DNA from: Candidatus Izemoplasmatales bacterium
GTDB lineage: Bacteria > Bacillota_I > Bacilli_A > Izemoplasmatales > Hujiaoplasmataceae
Reading direction: 5' to 3'
Assembly (NCBI GenBank): GCA_028707415.1
Contig: JAQWBC010000007.1
Coordinates: 1-16,788, forward strand
Length of the DNA stretch: 16,788 nucleotides
Shown here: piece after piece, positions 6,713 through 14,538 of the stretch
Layout: each line of letters starts with the position of its first letter
How positions within the stretch are numbered: the first letter of the stretch is position 1
The notes under the pieces: model-generated
Database searches by the model: none
The model's input: only the letters and a program-made list of their open reading frames with translations
What the model was told of the DNA's origin: nothing
Position numbers and translations under genes: made by a program

Positions 6713-7494
6713 AAATGTTCCTCCAATTCCAAAGAAAGAGCGTTCATCTGTTTTAAAGCGTTGCTGATTTGTAATCCTACCGGAAGTTCCAATCCCGCCT
6801 CAATAAATGTTACTGGTTCTTTGAGCAATTCTTCACGTGTTCCTTGACGAAAAACAGTTCCGTCTTTGATGATGACGAGCCTTTGCGCCCATAATGCTTC
6901 TTCTATGTCGTGAGTAATCATGATGATTGTTAAGCCTTCGTTATGTAATTCGCGAATATAATCCATCAATTCTCTTCTTGCCGTCGGATCAAGCATGGAA
7001 GTCGCTTCGTCAAAAATAATGGCATCCATTTGCATGGCTAAAATACCCGCGATGGCGACACGTTGTTTCTGTCCGCCCGATAATTCCGCAGGTTCCTTGT
7101 CAAGAAACGCTTTCATCCCGACTTTTTCGGCATAAAAATCGATTTTTTCAAGCATTTCTGCTTGAGGGACCCCTAAGTTTTCCATTCCAAAAGCGATATC
7201 GTCCCTAACCGTGACCCCAACAAATTGATTATCGGGATTTTGAAAAACAATCCCGATTTTTTTGCGAATTTCGTAAACTGTTGTCGGCGATAAGGTCATC
7301 CCATCGATATCAATTGTTCCAAAGTCGGGTTCCAGCAAACCGATAATGGCTTTCGCCAACGTTGATTTGCCACTACCGTTATGCCCGAGAATAGCGATCC
7401 ATTGGCCTTTGTCGATTGAAAGCGAAAGGTTTTGAAGAATTGGCCGTTTCGGATGATAGGCAAAGTTGATATTTTGAATGTCAATGTAGCTCAT
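6688..7494 (-). CDS. ecfA1: ECF transporter ATPase EcfA1
   Basis: This is the first gene of the ecf module and makes the partner ATPase of EcfA2. It has 268 residues, Walker A GHNGSGKST (37-45), Q-loop Q85 in VFQNPDNQFVG (the NPDNQ form typical of EcfA1), signature LSGGQKQR (138-145), Walker B IIFDEATSMLDP (159-170; the DEATS form is typical) and His195. A GGTGGTGAT ribosome site precedes the ATG. As in Bacillus, the module follows rplQ, but here terminators and a probable promoter separate it from the ribosomal operon. No S component is encoded in this window, which fits a shared (group II) module. Confidence 0.96.
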   Translation of the reverse strand: MSYIDIQNINFAYHPKRPILQNLSLSIDKGQWIAILGHNGSGKSTLAKAIIGLLEPDFGTIDIDGMTLSPTTVYEIRKKIGIVFQNPDNQFVGVTVRDDIAFGMENLGVPQAEMLEKIDFYAEKVGMKAFLDKEPAELSGGQKQRVAIAGILAMQMDAIIFDEATSMLDPTARRELMDYIRELHNEGLTIIMITHDIEEALWAQRLVIIKDGTVFRQGTREELLKEPVTFIEAGLELPVGLQISNALKQMNALSLELEEHLWESSLKK

Positions 7495-7516
7495 TTCATC
7501 ACCACCATGCTGCTTA

Positions 7517-7525
7517 ATTATATCA
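7517..7525 (-). promoter_or_regulatory. Probable extended -10 promoter of the ecfA1-ecfA2-ecfT-truA operon
   Basis: On the minus strand the segment reads TGA followed by a perfect TATAAT (7522 down to 7517), a TG-n extended -10. The -35 position has no good match. Transcription should start near 7510, giving a leader of about 16 bases. It lies downstream of both terminators in this spacer, which explains how the ecf operon can be expressed independently of the ribosomal operon. Confidence 0.55.
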
Positions 7526-7535
7526 AAACATGAAT

Positions 7536-7561
7536 AAAAAAGCGAGGGTATTTAATCGCTT
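7536..7561 (-). terminator. Weak second terminator between rplQ and ecfA1
   Basis: On the minus strand AAGCGA (7561-7556) can pair with TCGCTT (7545-7540) around a 10-base loop, running into T6 (7541-7536). The stem is only 6 bp. Its loop contains TACCCT (7550-7545), which is complementary to AGGGTA upstream (7580-7575), so an alternative or pseudoknotted fold is possible. Confidence 0.45.
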
Positions 7562-7644
7562 CTTCATGCCCCATTACCCTGATAATTATAAATCTATCTT
7601 CAATTATTATTTTTCGATTGTTTGATATTTCCCTTAGTTCTAAC

Positions 7645-7670
7645 AAAAAACCGTGCCACTTGGGCACGGT
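7645..7670 (-). terminator. Rho-independent terminator of the ribosomal protein operon
   Basis: On the minus strand ACCGTGCC (7670-7663, with the final C pair at 7663) pairs with GGCACGGT around a short loop, giving an 8-bp GC-rich stem, followed directly by T6 (7650-7645). It lies about 20 bases after the rplQ stop and ends the spc/alpha transcript. Confidence 0.9.
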
Positions 7671-7687
7671 AACTTGTCGTTATAGGA

Positions 7688-8047
7688 TTAGACAAATTCG
7701 ATGATTGCCATTGGGCAACTATCGCCTTTGCGATAACCAATTTTATAAATGCGAGTATAACCGCCGTTACGATCTTTATATCTGGGGCCGATTTCTTTAA
7801 ACAAGATTTGGAGTGCCGTTTGATCTTTGATTGACAAATCTCGCACGGTTTCTTCCGCTAATCTTATCGAATGCAAATCCCCTTTTTTCGCGAATGTGAC
7901 TAACTTATCAACAACCCGTTTGATTTCTCGGGCTTTAATGGCCGAGATGACAATCTTTCCATGCATAATCAGTTGAGTGGATAAGTCACGGAGTAAAGCC
8001 TTTCGGTTATCACTCCGGCGATTAAGTTTACTGTATCCTCTTGACAT
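7688..8047 (-). CDS. rplQ: 50S ribosomal protein L17
   Basis: L17 is a large-subunit protein near the exit of the peptide tunnel. At 119 residues it has the usual bacterial length. It shows the N-terminal SKLNRRSDNRKALLRDLSTQ block (residues 6-25), the KAREIKRVVDKLVTFAKKGDL block and the C-terminal GYTRIYKIGYRKGDSCPMA stretch. It starts 20 bases after rpoA with a GGAGGT site, and it is the last gene before the operon terminator. A TAG stop is followed by the terminator stem within about 20 bases. Confidence 0.98.
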   Translation of the reverse strand: MSRGYSKLNRRSDNRKALLRDLSTQLIMHGKIVISAIKAREIKRVVDKLVTFAKKGDLHSIRLAEETVRDLSIKDQTALQILFKEIGPRYKDRNGGYTRIYKIGYRKGDSCPMAIIEFV

Positions 8048-8067
8048 GTGATTTACCTCCTACCAAA

Positions 8068-9018
8068 TTAGTGTTTTGCCAGGCTTAAATTAAGTTCTTC
8101 AAGCTTCTGTTTGACTTCTTTTAACGATTTTTTGCCTAGATTCCGAACTTTCATCATATCTTCTTCAGTTTTTTCAATTAATTCGCCGAGAGTATGAATG
8201 CCTGCGCGTTTGAGGCAATTGTAGCTTCGAACCGAAAGGTCAAGATCTTCAATCGGTTTTTCTAAATTACGCGATGACTCTTCGCTCTTGCGTTCAATCA
8301 TGAAATCTTCTGCTAAAGCGCGATTCGATAACTCGACAACTGAGTAGAGATGGTCGATAAGCATTTTAGCCGCCATGCCGATTGCTTCTTTAGGTCCAAT
8401 CGAACCGTTAGTCCAGATTTCGACAATAAGTTTATCATAATCGGCGGAATCGTCAACACGTGTTTTATCAACTGTGTAGTTCGCACGAACGATTGGCGTA
8501 TACAAACTATCAATCGGGATGACACCAACCATGTTATCATATTGAGCATTCTTGTTGGCATTGACATAACCGTTGCCACGACGAGCGTGCATAACCATCC
8601 GGAAGCGTTTGCCTTTATTAACATGGCAAATAAAATGATCCGGATTAATGATATTTACTTCATCATCAGCGAGGATATCAGACGCCTTAACGTCACATGG
8701 ACCTTCGGCGATGACTTCCAACCGCTTTTCAACACTTGGATTAGCTGAGTCAATTGTTAGAACGACGCCTTTTAAATTCAGAACAATCGTGGTGACATCT
8801 TCAACCACATTTTCGATGGCAGTAAACTCATGTTGGACCCCATCGATTTGGGTATTGATGATTGCCGCACCGGGCAATGAAGACAATAAAACCCGTCGTA
8901 AAGAGTTACCAATCGTGATACCGAAGCCACGATCGAGAGGCGTGATGACAAACCGTCCATAGTTATCGTTAATTTCTTCAGTAATGGTTTTTGGTTTTTC
9001 GAATTTTAAGTCCTTCAA
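8068..9018 (-). CDS. rpoA: RNA polymerase alpha subunit
   Basis: The alpha dimer nucleates assembly of RNA polymerase, and its C-terminal domain contacts UP elements and activators. The N-terminal domain covers roughly residues 1-235 (RGFGITIGNSLRRVLLSSLPG at 30-50). After a linker, the C-terminal domain spans about 255-311 with IEDLDLSVRSYNCLKRAGI (256-274), where R264 corresponds to E. coli R265, and NLGKKSLKEVK (293-303). The start codon is TTG at 9018, with an AGGGGGT ribosome site seven bases away. No in-frame ATG is near, and the length (316) agrees with the family. It is preceded by rpsK with an 11-base gap. Confidence 0.98.
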   Translation of the reverse strand: MKDLKFEKPKTITEEINDNYGRFVITPLDRGFGITIGNSLRRVLLSSLPGAAIINTQIDGVQHEFTAIENVVEDVTTIVLNLKGVVLTIDSANPSVEKRLEVIAEGPCDVKASDILADDEVNIINPDHFICHVNKGKRFRMVMHARRGNGYVNANKNAQYDNMVGVIPIDSLYTPIVRANYTVDKTRVDDSADYDKLIVEIWTNGSIGPKEAIGMAAKMLIDHLYSVVELSNRALAEDFMIERKSEESSRNLEKPIEDLDLSVRSYNCLKRAGIHTLGELIEKTEEDMMKVRNLGKKSLKEVKQKLEELNLSLAKH

Positions 9019-9029
9019 ATTTTTACCCC

Positions 9030-9416
9030 CTAACCGCGAGGCCGTTTGGGAGGCCGACAGCCGTTATGAGGAACCGGCGTGACATCCTTAATCGCGGTAA
9101 TTTCCAGTCCTGCAACTTGTAAGCTTCTTATAGCTGCTTCGCGGCCGGGTCCTGGACCCTTGACGGAGACTTCAACCTTTTGAACACCGTTTTCCATAGC
9201 GGCTTTCGCAGCGGCTTCGCTTGCGAGGCCGGCAGCGAAAGGCGTCGATTTACGGCTGCCTTTGTATCCGATAGCTCCAGACGAACTCCAAGCAATGGCG
9301 TTTCCGACCGGATCGGTGATAGTAATGATTGTGTTATTGAAAGTCGAGTGAATGTGTGCCACCCCAAGAGGAATGTTCTTCTTCACACGGCGTTTTTTTA
9401 CAACTGTACGTGCCAT
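9030..9416 (-). CDS. rpsK: 30S ribosomal protein S11
   Basis: S11 lies on the platform of the small subunit beside the mRNA exit. The protein has 128 residues with the family's N-terminal basic stretch (TVVKKRRVKKN), the THSTFNN-type segment seen here as IHSTFNNTIITITD (22-35), GPGPGREAAIRSLQ (87-100) and the C-terminal TPVPHNGCRPPKRPRG. Position between rpsM and rpoA is the conserved alpha-operon order. Confidence 0.98.
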   Translation of the reverse strand: MARTVVKKRRVKKNIPLGVAHIHSTFNNTIITITDPVGNAIAWSSSGAIGYKGSRKSTPFAAGLASEAAAKAAMENGVQKVEVSVKGPGPGREAAIRSLQVAGLEITAIKDVTPVPHNGCRPPKRPRG

Positions 9417-9433
9417 ATTCTATTTTCCTCCTT

Positions 9434-9799
9434 CTATTTCTTCTTATTCGCAACGGTTTTGCGTGGGCCTTTACGGGTCCTTGCGTTATTCCGCGTATTT
9501 TGTCCACGGGTTGGCAAACCTTTACGATGACGGCTTCCGCGGTAAGAACCAATCTCAATCAACCTTTTTATATTCAAGCTGACTTCACGGCGCAAATCGC
9601 CTTCCACTTTAAATTTAGCAACTTCAGAACGAATTCTAACGAGTTCGTCTTCCGTTAAATCCTTAACTCGTTTGTCCTCTGATACATTAGCGGCGGCGAG
9701 AATCTTTTTTGATAAAGTATCCCCAATGCCGTAAATATACGTCAAAGAAATAACGACGCGTTTCTCTCTAGGAACATCTATTCCTGCAATACGTGCCAT
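9434..9799 (-). CDS. rpsM: 30S ribosomal protein S13
   Basis: S13 sits in the head of the small subunit and forms bridges to the large subunit; its tail reaches the P-site tRNA. At 121 residues it has normal length. It begins MARIAGIDVPREKRVVISLT, contains the helix-hairpin-helix-like YGIGDTLSKKIL, and ends with the basic tail RGQNTRNNARTRKGPRKT. The start has a good AGGAGGTAAAC site, and the gene follows rpmJ after ten bases. Confidence 0.98.
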   Translation of the reverse strand: MARIAGIDVPREKRVVISLTYIYGIGDTLSKKILAAANVSEDKRVKDLTEDELVRIRSEVAKFKVEGDLRREVSLNIKRLIEIGSYRGSRHRKGLPTRGQNTRNNARTRKGPRKTVANKKK

Positions 9800-9809
9800 T
9801 GTTTACCTC

Positions 9810-9926
9810 CTATTTTCCTTGTCTTTGTTTATGTTTGGGATTTTCACAAATCACCATAACTGCGCCGTGGCGCTTGATAATTTTGCATTTGTCACAGATT
9901 TTCTTTACAGATGGTCTGATTTTCAT
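9810..9926 (-). CDS. rpmJ: 50S ribosomal protein L36 (zinc-ribbon form)
   Basis: This 38-residue protein begins MKIRPSVKKICDKCK and ends in KHKQRQGK before a TAG stop. The zinc ligands C11, C14, C27 and H32 are all present, so this is the zinc-binding (C+) form. A GGGAGGT ribosome site precedes the ATG at 9926. It lies between infA and rpsM, the usual place in Bacillota. Confidence 0.97.
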   Translation of the reverse strand: MKIRPSVKKICDKCKIIKRHGAVMVICENPKHKQRQGK

Positions 9927-9955
9927 ACCATTTACCTCCCTGTATGTTTATACTT

Positions 9956-10180
9956 TTATCCGTTGATACGGTAAGTGATGCGTCCACGTGTTAAATCATA
10001 AGTTGATAATTCAACTTTGACTTTATCACCTGGTAAAATGCGTATGTAGTTCATACGGATTTTACCAGAAACGTGGCCGATGATTCGATGGCCGATTTCC
10101 AAATCGATAATGAATTGCGCATTGGGTAAAACTTCCACAACTGTGCCAAGCATTTCGATTACATCGTCTTTTTTTGTCAT
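9956..10180 (-). CDS. infA: Translation initiation factor IF-1
   Basis: IF-1 occupies the A site of the 30S subunit during initiation and is a single OB-fold protein. It has 74 residues (family 71-74), with DDVIEMLGTVVEVLPNAQF (5-23), the GHVSGKIRMNYIRILPGDKV block and the C-terminal TYDLTRGRITYRING. It follows map by 13 bases. No KOW-type small gene (ybzG of Bacillus subtilis) separates it from map. Confidence 0.98.
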   Translation of the reverse strand: MTKKDDVIEMLGTVVEVLPNAQFIIDLEIGHRIIGHVSGKIRMNYIRILPGDKVKVELSTYDLTRGRITYRING

Positions 10181-10193
10181 TGAATCACTCCTT

Positions 10194-10943
10194 CTATACC
10201 TTGGTAAGGATTTCGTAACCAGTATCGGTAATCAAAACCGTATGCTCGAAGTGAGCAGAAAGCGATTTGTCCATCGTAATGGTAGTCCATCCGTCCGCTA
10301 GTACTTTTACTTCTTTTCTGCCGGCATTAATCATCGGTTCAACGGCGATTGTCATGCCCGGTCGCAGAGTGATGCCTTTTCCGGGTAATCCAAAGTTGGG
10401 TATTTGTGGATCTTCATGCATGCTAGTACCGATACCGTGACCAACAAAGTCCCTGACAACGCTTAATCCTAGCGATTCGGCATATTCCTGAACCGCATGG
10501 GAAATGTCAGTAAGCCGAGCTCCACTTTTTGCTTTTCCAAGTCCCGCGAACAGACTTGCTTCGGTTCCGGTGAGTAGTCTTTTTGCGGCCTCGGAAATGG
10601 TTCCGCAAGGGTAAGTCCAGGCGCCATCACCATGATATCCCTTGTATATAGCGCCAATGTCGACAGAGACAATATCACCATTTTTAAGGATTTTTTTTGG
10701 ATCAGGTATACCATGAACTACCACTTCGTTTACCGAAATGCAAGAACTTGCTGGGAAACCATTGTAGTGCAAAAATGATGGAATTGCTTCGTGTGAGCGG
10801 ATGACACGGTCGATAATCTCATCTAATTGTTGTGTTGAAACTCCGGGTTTAATGTGACTTGCGACTTCTTGATGCGCTATTGCAACAATTCGTCCGGCTT
10901 TTCGCATTAAATCGAGTTCACGAGACGATTTAATGGTTACCAT
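10194..10943 (-). CDS. map: Methionine aminopeptidase, type I
   Basis: This enzyme removes the N-terminal methionine from nascent proteins. With the ATG at 10943 it has 249 residues, the size of Bacillus MapA. The five metal ligands are D95 and D106 (VSVDIGA, HGDGAWT), H169 (GHGIGTSMHEDPQIPN), E202 (AVEPMI) and E233 (FEHTVLIT). H77 and H176 are the conserved substrate-side histidines. A start 63 bases further upstream would add 21 residues foreign to the family and is rejected. The chosen ATG lies inside the last 14 bases of adk and has only a weak ribosome site, which suggests translation coupled to adk. Confidence 0.96.
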   Translation of the reverse strand: MVTIKSSRELDLMRKAGRIVAIAHQEVASHIKPGVSTQQLDEIIDRVIRSHEAIPSFLHYNGFPASSCISVNEVVVHGIPDPKKILKNGDIVSVDIGAIYKGYHGDGAWTYPCGTISEAAKRLLTGTEASLFAGLGKAKSGARLTDISHAVQEYAESLGLSVVRDFVGHGIGTSMHEDPQIPNFGLPGKGITLRPGMTIAVEPMINAGRKEVKVLADGWTTITMDKSLSAHFEHTVLITDTGYEILTKV

Positions 10944-11589
10944 GTGTGATACCCAATTTGGTTTCAACGAATTCAAAGACGTCTTCTCGTTTAAACCGAC
11001 CGTCAAGAGTTACAATGAGATTTTTTTGTCGATAATAATCAAGTAGTGGTTCCGTTTTTTGATTGTAAATCTGGATTCGTTTTCTGACTGATTCTTCTTT
11101 GTCGTCTTCGCGCTGGATGAGGATTCCGCCACACACATCACAGACATCCTGTTTAATGGATGGGTGGAGTGAGATGTGATAAATGGTATTACATCCTGAA
11201 CAAACACGTCGCCCGGTAATCCGTTTTAACAAAACCTCATCATCGACTTCAATGTCAACGACAAAATTAAGTGGCATATTCAATTCAGTAAGAATTCGAT
11301 CTAAAGCGATGGCTTGATCTTTGGTGCGAGGGTATCCATCGAGCATGAATCCGTTGGGAAAATGTCCCTGGGTTAAAACGCTCTTGACGATATTGTTAGT
11401 AAGTTCGTCGGGCACGAGCTCTCCTTTGGTGATGAAACTTTCCACGGCAATCCCAAGTGGTGATTGTTTGGCGATTTCTTCGCGGAAAATATTTCCGGTG
11501 GAGATGTGAGTAATATGATAATTGTCTTGCATAATCGATGCTAGTGTGCCTTTACCAGCACCGGGTTTTCCCATTATTAGCAAATTCAT
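10930..11589 (-). CDS. adk: Adenylate kinase, zinc-type LID
   Basis: This kinase interconverts ATP + AMP and 2 ADP. It has 219 residues with P-loop GKPGAGKGT (7-15), AMP-site segments HISTGNIFR (28-36; most relatives have STGD) and GFMLDGYPRT (80-89), ITGRRV (124-129) and a LID with four cysteines C130, C133, C150 and C153, the zinc-binding form usual in Bacillota. It lies 11 bases after secY and overlaps map by 14 bases. Confidence 0.97.
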   Translation of the reverse strand: MNLLIMGKPGAGKGTLASIMQDNYHITHISTGNIFREEIAKQSPLGIAVESFITKGELVPDELTNNIVKSVLTQGHFPNGFMLDGYPRTKDQAIALDRILTELNMPLNFVVDIEVDDEVLLKRITGRRVCSGCNTIYHISLHPSIKQDVCDVCGGILIQREDDKEESVRKRIQIYNQKTEPLLDYYRQKNLIVTLDGRFKREDVFEFVETKLGITHGNH

Positions 11590-11600
11590 GATAAACCTGG

Positions 11601-12959
11601 TTATTTCATGAAACCGACGTAGGCTTTGTCCTGTGTGTCGGTCTCAATCTGTTTCGCTGTTTCTAACGCTACACCAACGATAATCAACAGTGACGTTCCC
11701 CCGATTTGAGCATAAGAATGCCCTAATGCCATCGAGGCAATGATTGGCAGAATTGCCACAATGACCAAGTAAAGCGCCCCGACAATAGTAACTTTAAATA
11801 ACGTTTTTGTTAAATAAGTTTCGGTCTCAAATCCCGGTCTAACACCAGGAATATAAGCGTTTTGTTTTTGGAGATTGGTAGCGATTTTTTCTGGGGAAAC
11901 GATAATGAATGAATAAAAGAATGAGAAAGCAAATATTAAGATCATATATATCGCAAAACCAATGGGTTGATCATAATTAAAAATTTGATCTAACCAATTT
12001 TCGAGTGCGGTACTGTCGCCGAAATCGATATAATTGAAAATTGTTGTCGGCAACGATAAAATAATCGAAGCGAAAATGACGGGAATAACTCCGGAAGTAT
12101 TCAACTTAATCGGAATATTCGATTCGGATTTCCCGGCAAATTTAGATCCAGCCGGACGATTTGCATATTGAATCGGAACTCGGCGTTGAGCACCTTCCAT
12201 GTAAGTAATGCCCACCAAAATGATGACAAAGAGGAGAATGCATACCGCAAAGAGAATATATGCGACTACCGATCCTGGATTGGAATATACCGTTGAAAGC
12301 GCGTCGGTATCACCGGAGATATAATACTGAATTAACGATGTAATCGTTCCTGGGAAAGAAATAATGATACCACCAACGATTAACATGGATGAACCATTAC
12401 CGATTCCATGCAGTGTAATCTGATCCGCTAACCAAATCATGAACGCCGTTCCGGCAGTCAAGACAATGGCGATATAGAAGTAGACCAAGAACCACAAGTT
12501 AGCACCACCAGCTGTTGCCCAACTTTCAACACCGAATTTCCACAAATCCGTAGATTGACTGTCAAATGCAAAAGTCATGGCAATCGCTTGGACAAACGCT
12601 AAACCAATAGCAACATACCTTACTAGTCGATTTGTTTTAGCCTTACCAACTTCGCCTTCTTCGCTCCACTCTTTTAAAGCAGGAATAATATCCATTTGTA
12701 AGAGTTGAATGACAATCGAAGCAGTGATATAAGGGCTAATACCTAAAGCAATGATTGAGTAGTTTCTTAAAGCATCACCACTGATTGAGTTGACGATTCC
12801 CAAGAAGCCACTGTTTTCAAAAAGTGATTGTAGTTTTGTGGCATCAATGAGTGGCATCGTCACATAGGTTAACAACTTGAAAATAAAGAAAGCTAACAAA
12901 GTGAAACCGATGCGTTTCATCATATCTTTGTTTCGGAAAACTTTTTTTAAAGTTTCCAT
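11601..12959 (-). CDS. secY: Protein translocase channel subunit SecY
   Basis: SecY forms the protein-conducting channel in the cytoplasmic membrane with SecE and SecG, driven by SecA. It has 452 residues and ten hydrophobic segments. Landmarks are the plug-region segment after TM1, ALGISPYITASIVIQLLQMD (71-90), ITLHGIGNGSSMLI (181-194), YMEGAQRRVPIQYA (253-266) and the cytosolic loop NAYIPGVRPG (367-376), whose arginine is needed for SecA-driven transport in E. coli. It starts two bases after rplO ends, so translation is coupled. Confidence 0.98.
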   Translation of the reverse strand: METLKKVFRNKDMMKRIGFTLLAFFIFKLLTYVTMPLIDATKLQSLFENSGFLGIVNSISGDALRNYSIIALGISPYITASIVIQLLQMDIIPALKEWSEEGEVGKAKTNRLVRYVAIGLAFVQAIAMTFAFDSQSTDLWKFGVESWATAGGANLWFLVYFYIAIVLTAGTAFMIWLADQITLHGIGNGSSMLIVGGIIISFPGTITSLIQYYISGDTDALSTVYSNPGSVVAYILFAVCILLFVIILVGITYMEGAQRRVPIQYANRPAGSKFAGKSESNIPIKLNTSGVIPVIFASIILSLPTTIFNYIDFGDSTALENWLDQIFNYDQPIGFAIYMILIFAFSFFYSFIIVSPEKIATNLQKQNAYIPGVRPGFETETYLTKTLFKVTIVGALYLVIVAILPIIASMALGHSYAQIGGTSLLIIVGVALETAKQIETDTQDKAYVGFMK

Positions 12960-12961
12960 GG

Positions 12962-13402
12962 TTAAATCACCTCTGCATTGCCGCCAACCGATTCAATCAT
13001 CGTTTTGGCAGATTTGGAAAATTGATGGGCTTGAACTGTCAGCTTCACATTCAAAGCTCCTTTGCCCAATACCTTAACCCCACTTTCAACGCGTTTGATT
13101 TTTCCATCTTTTAATAATAATTCTGGGGTTATAACCGTGCCTTCGGCATAGTCATTTAACTGACTGACATTGACGATGGCAAATTCTTTCCGAAAGAAAT
13201 TGGTAAATCCTCGTTTCGGAAGCCGTTTGAAAAACGGCGTTTGTCCGCCTTCAAATCCCAACCTGGTTCCCCCACCCGAGCGAGAATTTTGTCCTTTTGA
13301 TCCTCTACCAGCTGTTTTTCCGTTACCACTGCTGGTTCCGCGTCCTTTGCGTTTGCCAACGTGGGTTGAGCCTTCGATGGGTCTTAATTCATTTAATTTC
13401 AT
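12962..13402 (-). CDS. rplO: 50S ribosomal protein L15
   Basis: L15 is an assembly protein of the large subunit that bridges several 23S rRNA domains. It has 146 residues, begins MKLNELRPIEGSTHVGKRKG and carries the Gly/Arg-rich extension RGTSSGNGKTAGRGSKGQNS (21-40) that threads into rRNA, followed by FEGGQTPFFKRLPKRGF. Position between rpmD and secY is conserved. Confidence 0.98.
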   Translation of the reverse strand: MKLNELRPIEGSTHVGKRKGRGTSSGNGKTAGRGSKGQNSRSGGGTRLGFEGGQTPFFKRLPKRGFTNFFRKEFAIVNVSQLNDYAEGTVITPELLLKDGKIKRVESGVKVLGKGALNVKLTVQAHQFSKSAKTMIESVGGNAEVI

Positions 13403-13414
13403 GTCGGCTGCCTC

Positions 13415-13597
13415 CTACTTCGTCTCTTCGATCTTGACGAGATGACTAACGCTAGCAATCATTTCGCGGATCGCTTCGGTATCTTCTTTGAGAACCGACG
13501 AATGCACTTTGGTTAGACCCAAAGCTTTTACCGTTTTGATTTGATTGGGTTTATGCCCAATTAAACTTTTTATTAATGATATTTGGATTTGTGCCAT
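13415..13597 (-). CDS. rpmD: 50S ribosomal protein L30
   Basis: L30 is a small large-subunit protein of 60 residues here, beginning MAQIQISLIKSLIGHKPNQI and containing KTVKALGLTKVHSSV. The ATG at 13597 overlaps the rpsE stop by one base and has GAGGAGGT about nine bases upstream. An in-frame TTG three codons earlier is too close to that site. Its presence argues against Mycoplasma, which lack L30. Confidence 0.96.
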   Translation of the reverse strand: MAQIQISLIKSLIGHKPNQIKTVKALGLTKVHSSVLKEDTEAIREMIASVSHLVKIEETK

Positions 13598-14148
13598 TAT
13601 TTCCAAACCTCCTCAGGCTTTAGCCCGCGAGATTCAGCAATCTCATCAACTGTTTTCATGGATGTCAACGCGGCCATAGTGGCACGAACCACATTGATCG
13701 GTGAGTTGGAACCCAGAGATTTGGAAAGAACGTCTTGGACTCCAGCCAATTCGAGAACTGCACGAACAGCGCCGCCGGCAATGACTCCGGTTCCTTCAAC
13801 AGCTGGACGAATAAATACCTTCGCGGCCCCAAATACGCCTAAACATTCATGAGGAACAGTTGTTCCACTAATGCTAATCTTAAACATATTTTTCTTGGCA
13901 TCTTCAATACCTTTTTTGATAGCATCCGGGACTTCACTGGCCTTACCGGATCCGAATCCGACATTACCTTTGCGATCGCCGATGACAACCAAAGCTGCAA
14001 AGCTGAACCGCTTACCGCCCTTGACGACTTTCGTCACCCGGCCGATATGGACAACTTTTTCTTCGAATAATTTTTCTTCTTTGACGAATGGTTTACGGGA
14101 TCTATGTTCTTTATTGTCCCGATTTCCCTTCATATTGTCTGCTTGCAT
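13597..14148 (-). CDS. rpsE: 30S ribosomal protein S5
   Basis: S5 is a small-subunit protein near the mRNA entry channel that contributes to decoding fidelity. From the ATG at 14148 it has 183 residues, somewhat longer than the 166 of Bacillus because of a hydrophilic N-terminal tail rich in K, N and R. The S5 domain follows: KLFEEKVVHIGRVTKVVKGG, FAALVVIGDRKGNVGFGSGK, then GTGVIAGGAVRAVLELAGV and NVVRATMAALTSMKTV. AAGGAGG lies seven bases before this ATG. An alternative in-frame start at 14187 would overlap rplR and lacks such a site. Confidence 0.96.
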   Translation of the reverse strand: MQADNMKGNRDNKEHRSRKPFVKEEKLFEEKVVHIGRVTKVVKGGKRFSFAALVVIGDRKGNVGFGSGKASEVPDAIKKGIEDAKKNMFKISISGTTVPHECLGVFGAAKVFIRPAVEGTGVIAGGAVRAVLELAGVQDVLSKSLGSNSPINVVRATMAALTSMKTVDEIAESRGLKPEEVWK

Positions 14149-14164
14149 TGGGTTTCCTCCTTCA

Positions 14165-14521
14165 CTAGAATTGTAGCCCTGCTTCACGAGCAGCCTCGGC
14201 TAATGCTTTGACTCTTCCATGGTAAATGTATCCGCCCCGGTCAAAAACGACTGAAGTGATCCCTTTTTCCAAGGATTTCTTACCGATTAAGGCGCCAACT
14301 TGTTTGGCTCCTTCAACGTTTGCGCCCTTGCAATTTTCAATTTCCAGCGAAGAGGCAGACACCAAAGTGCTTCCAACTGTGTCGTCGATTATTTGGCAAT
14401 AGATTGCTTTGTTGGAACGAAAGACGTTCAGACGGGGTCTGGTGGCTGTTCCGGTGATGGTCACTCTTGCTCTTCCGTGTCTTTTGATACGTTGAGCATT
14501 TTTATCTACTGGTTTATACAT
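14165..14521 (-). CDS. rplR: 50S ribosomal protein L18
   Basis: L18 binds 5S rRNA and, with L5, places it on the large subunit. It has 118 residues: RIKRHGRARVTITGTATRPR near the N-terminus, RLNVFRSNKAIYCQIIDD, AKQVGALIGKKSLEKGITSV and the C-terminal FDRGGYIYHGRVKALAEAAR. The length and the conserved order between rplF and rpsE leave no doubt. Confidence 0.98.
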   Translation of the reverse strand: MYKPVDKNAQRIKRHGRARVTITGTATRPRLNVFRSNKAIYCQIIDDTVGSTLVSASSLEIENCKGANVEGAKQVGALIGKKSLEKGITSVVFDRGGYIYHGRVKALAEAAREAGLQF

Positions 14522-14538
14522 TTTTTGTCACCCATCTG

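Noticed and set aside
8350..8748. Long frames opposite rpoA and other ribosomal genes
   Set aside because: They are antisense shadows of strongly conserved genes, with no ribosome site or recognisable product.
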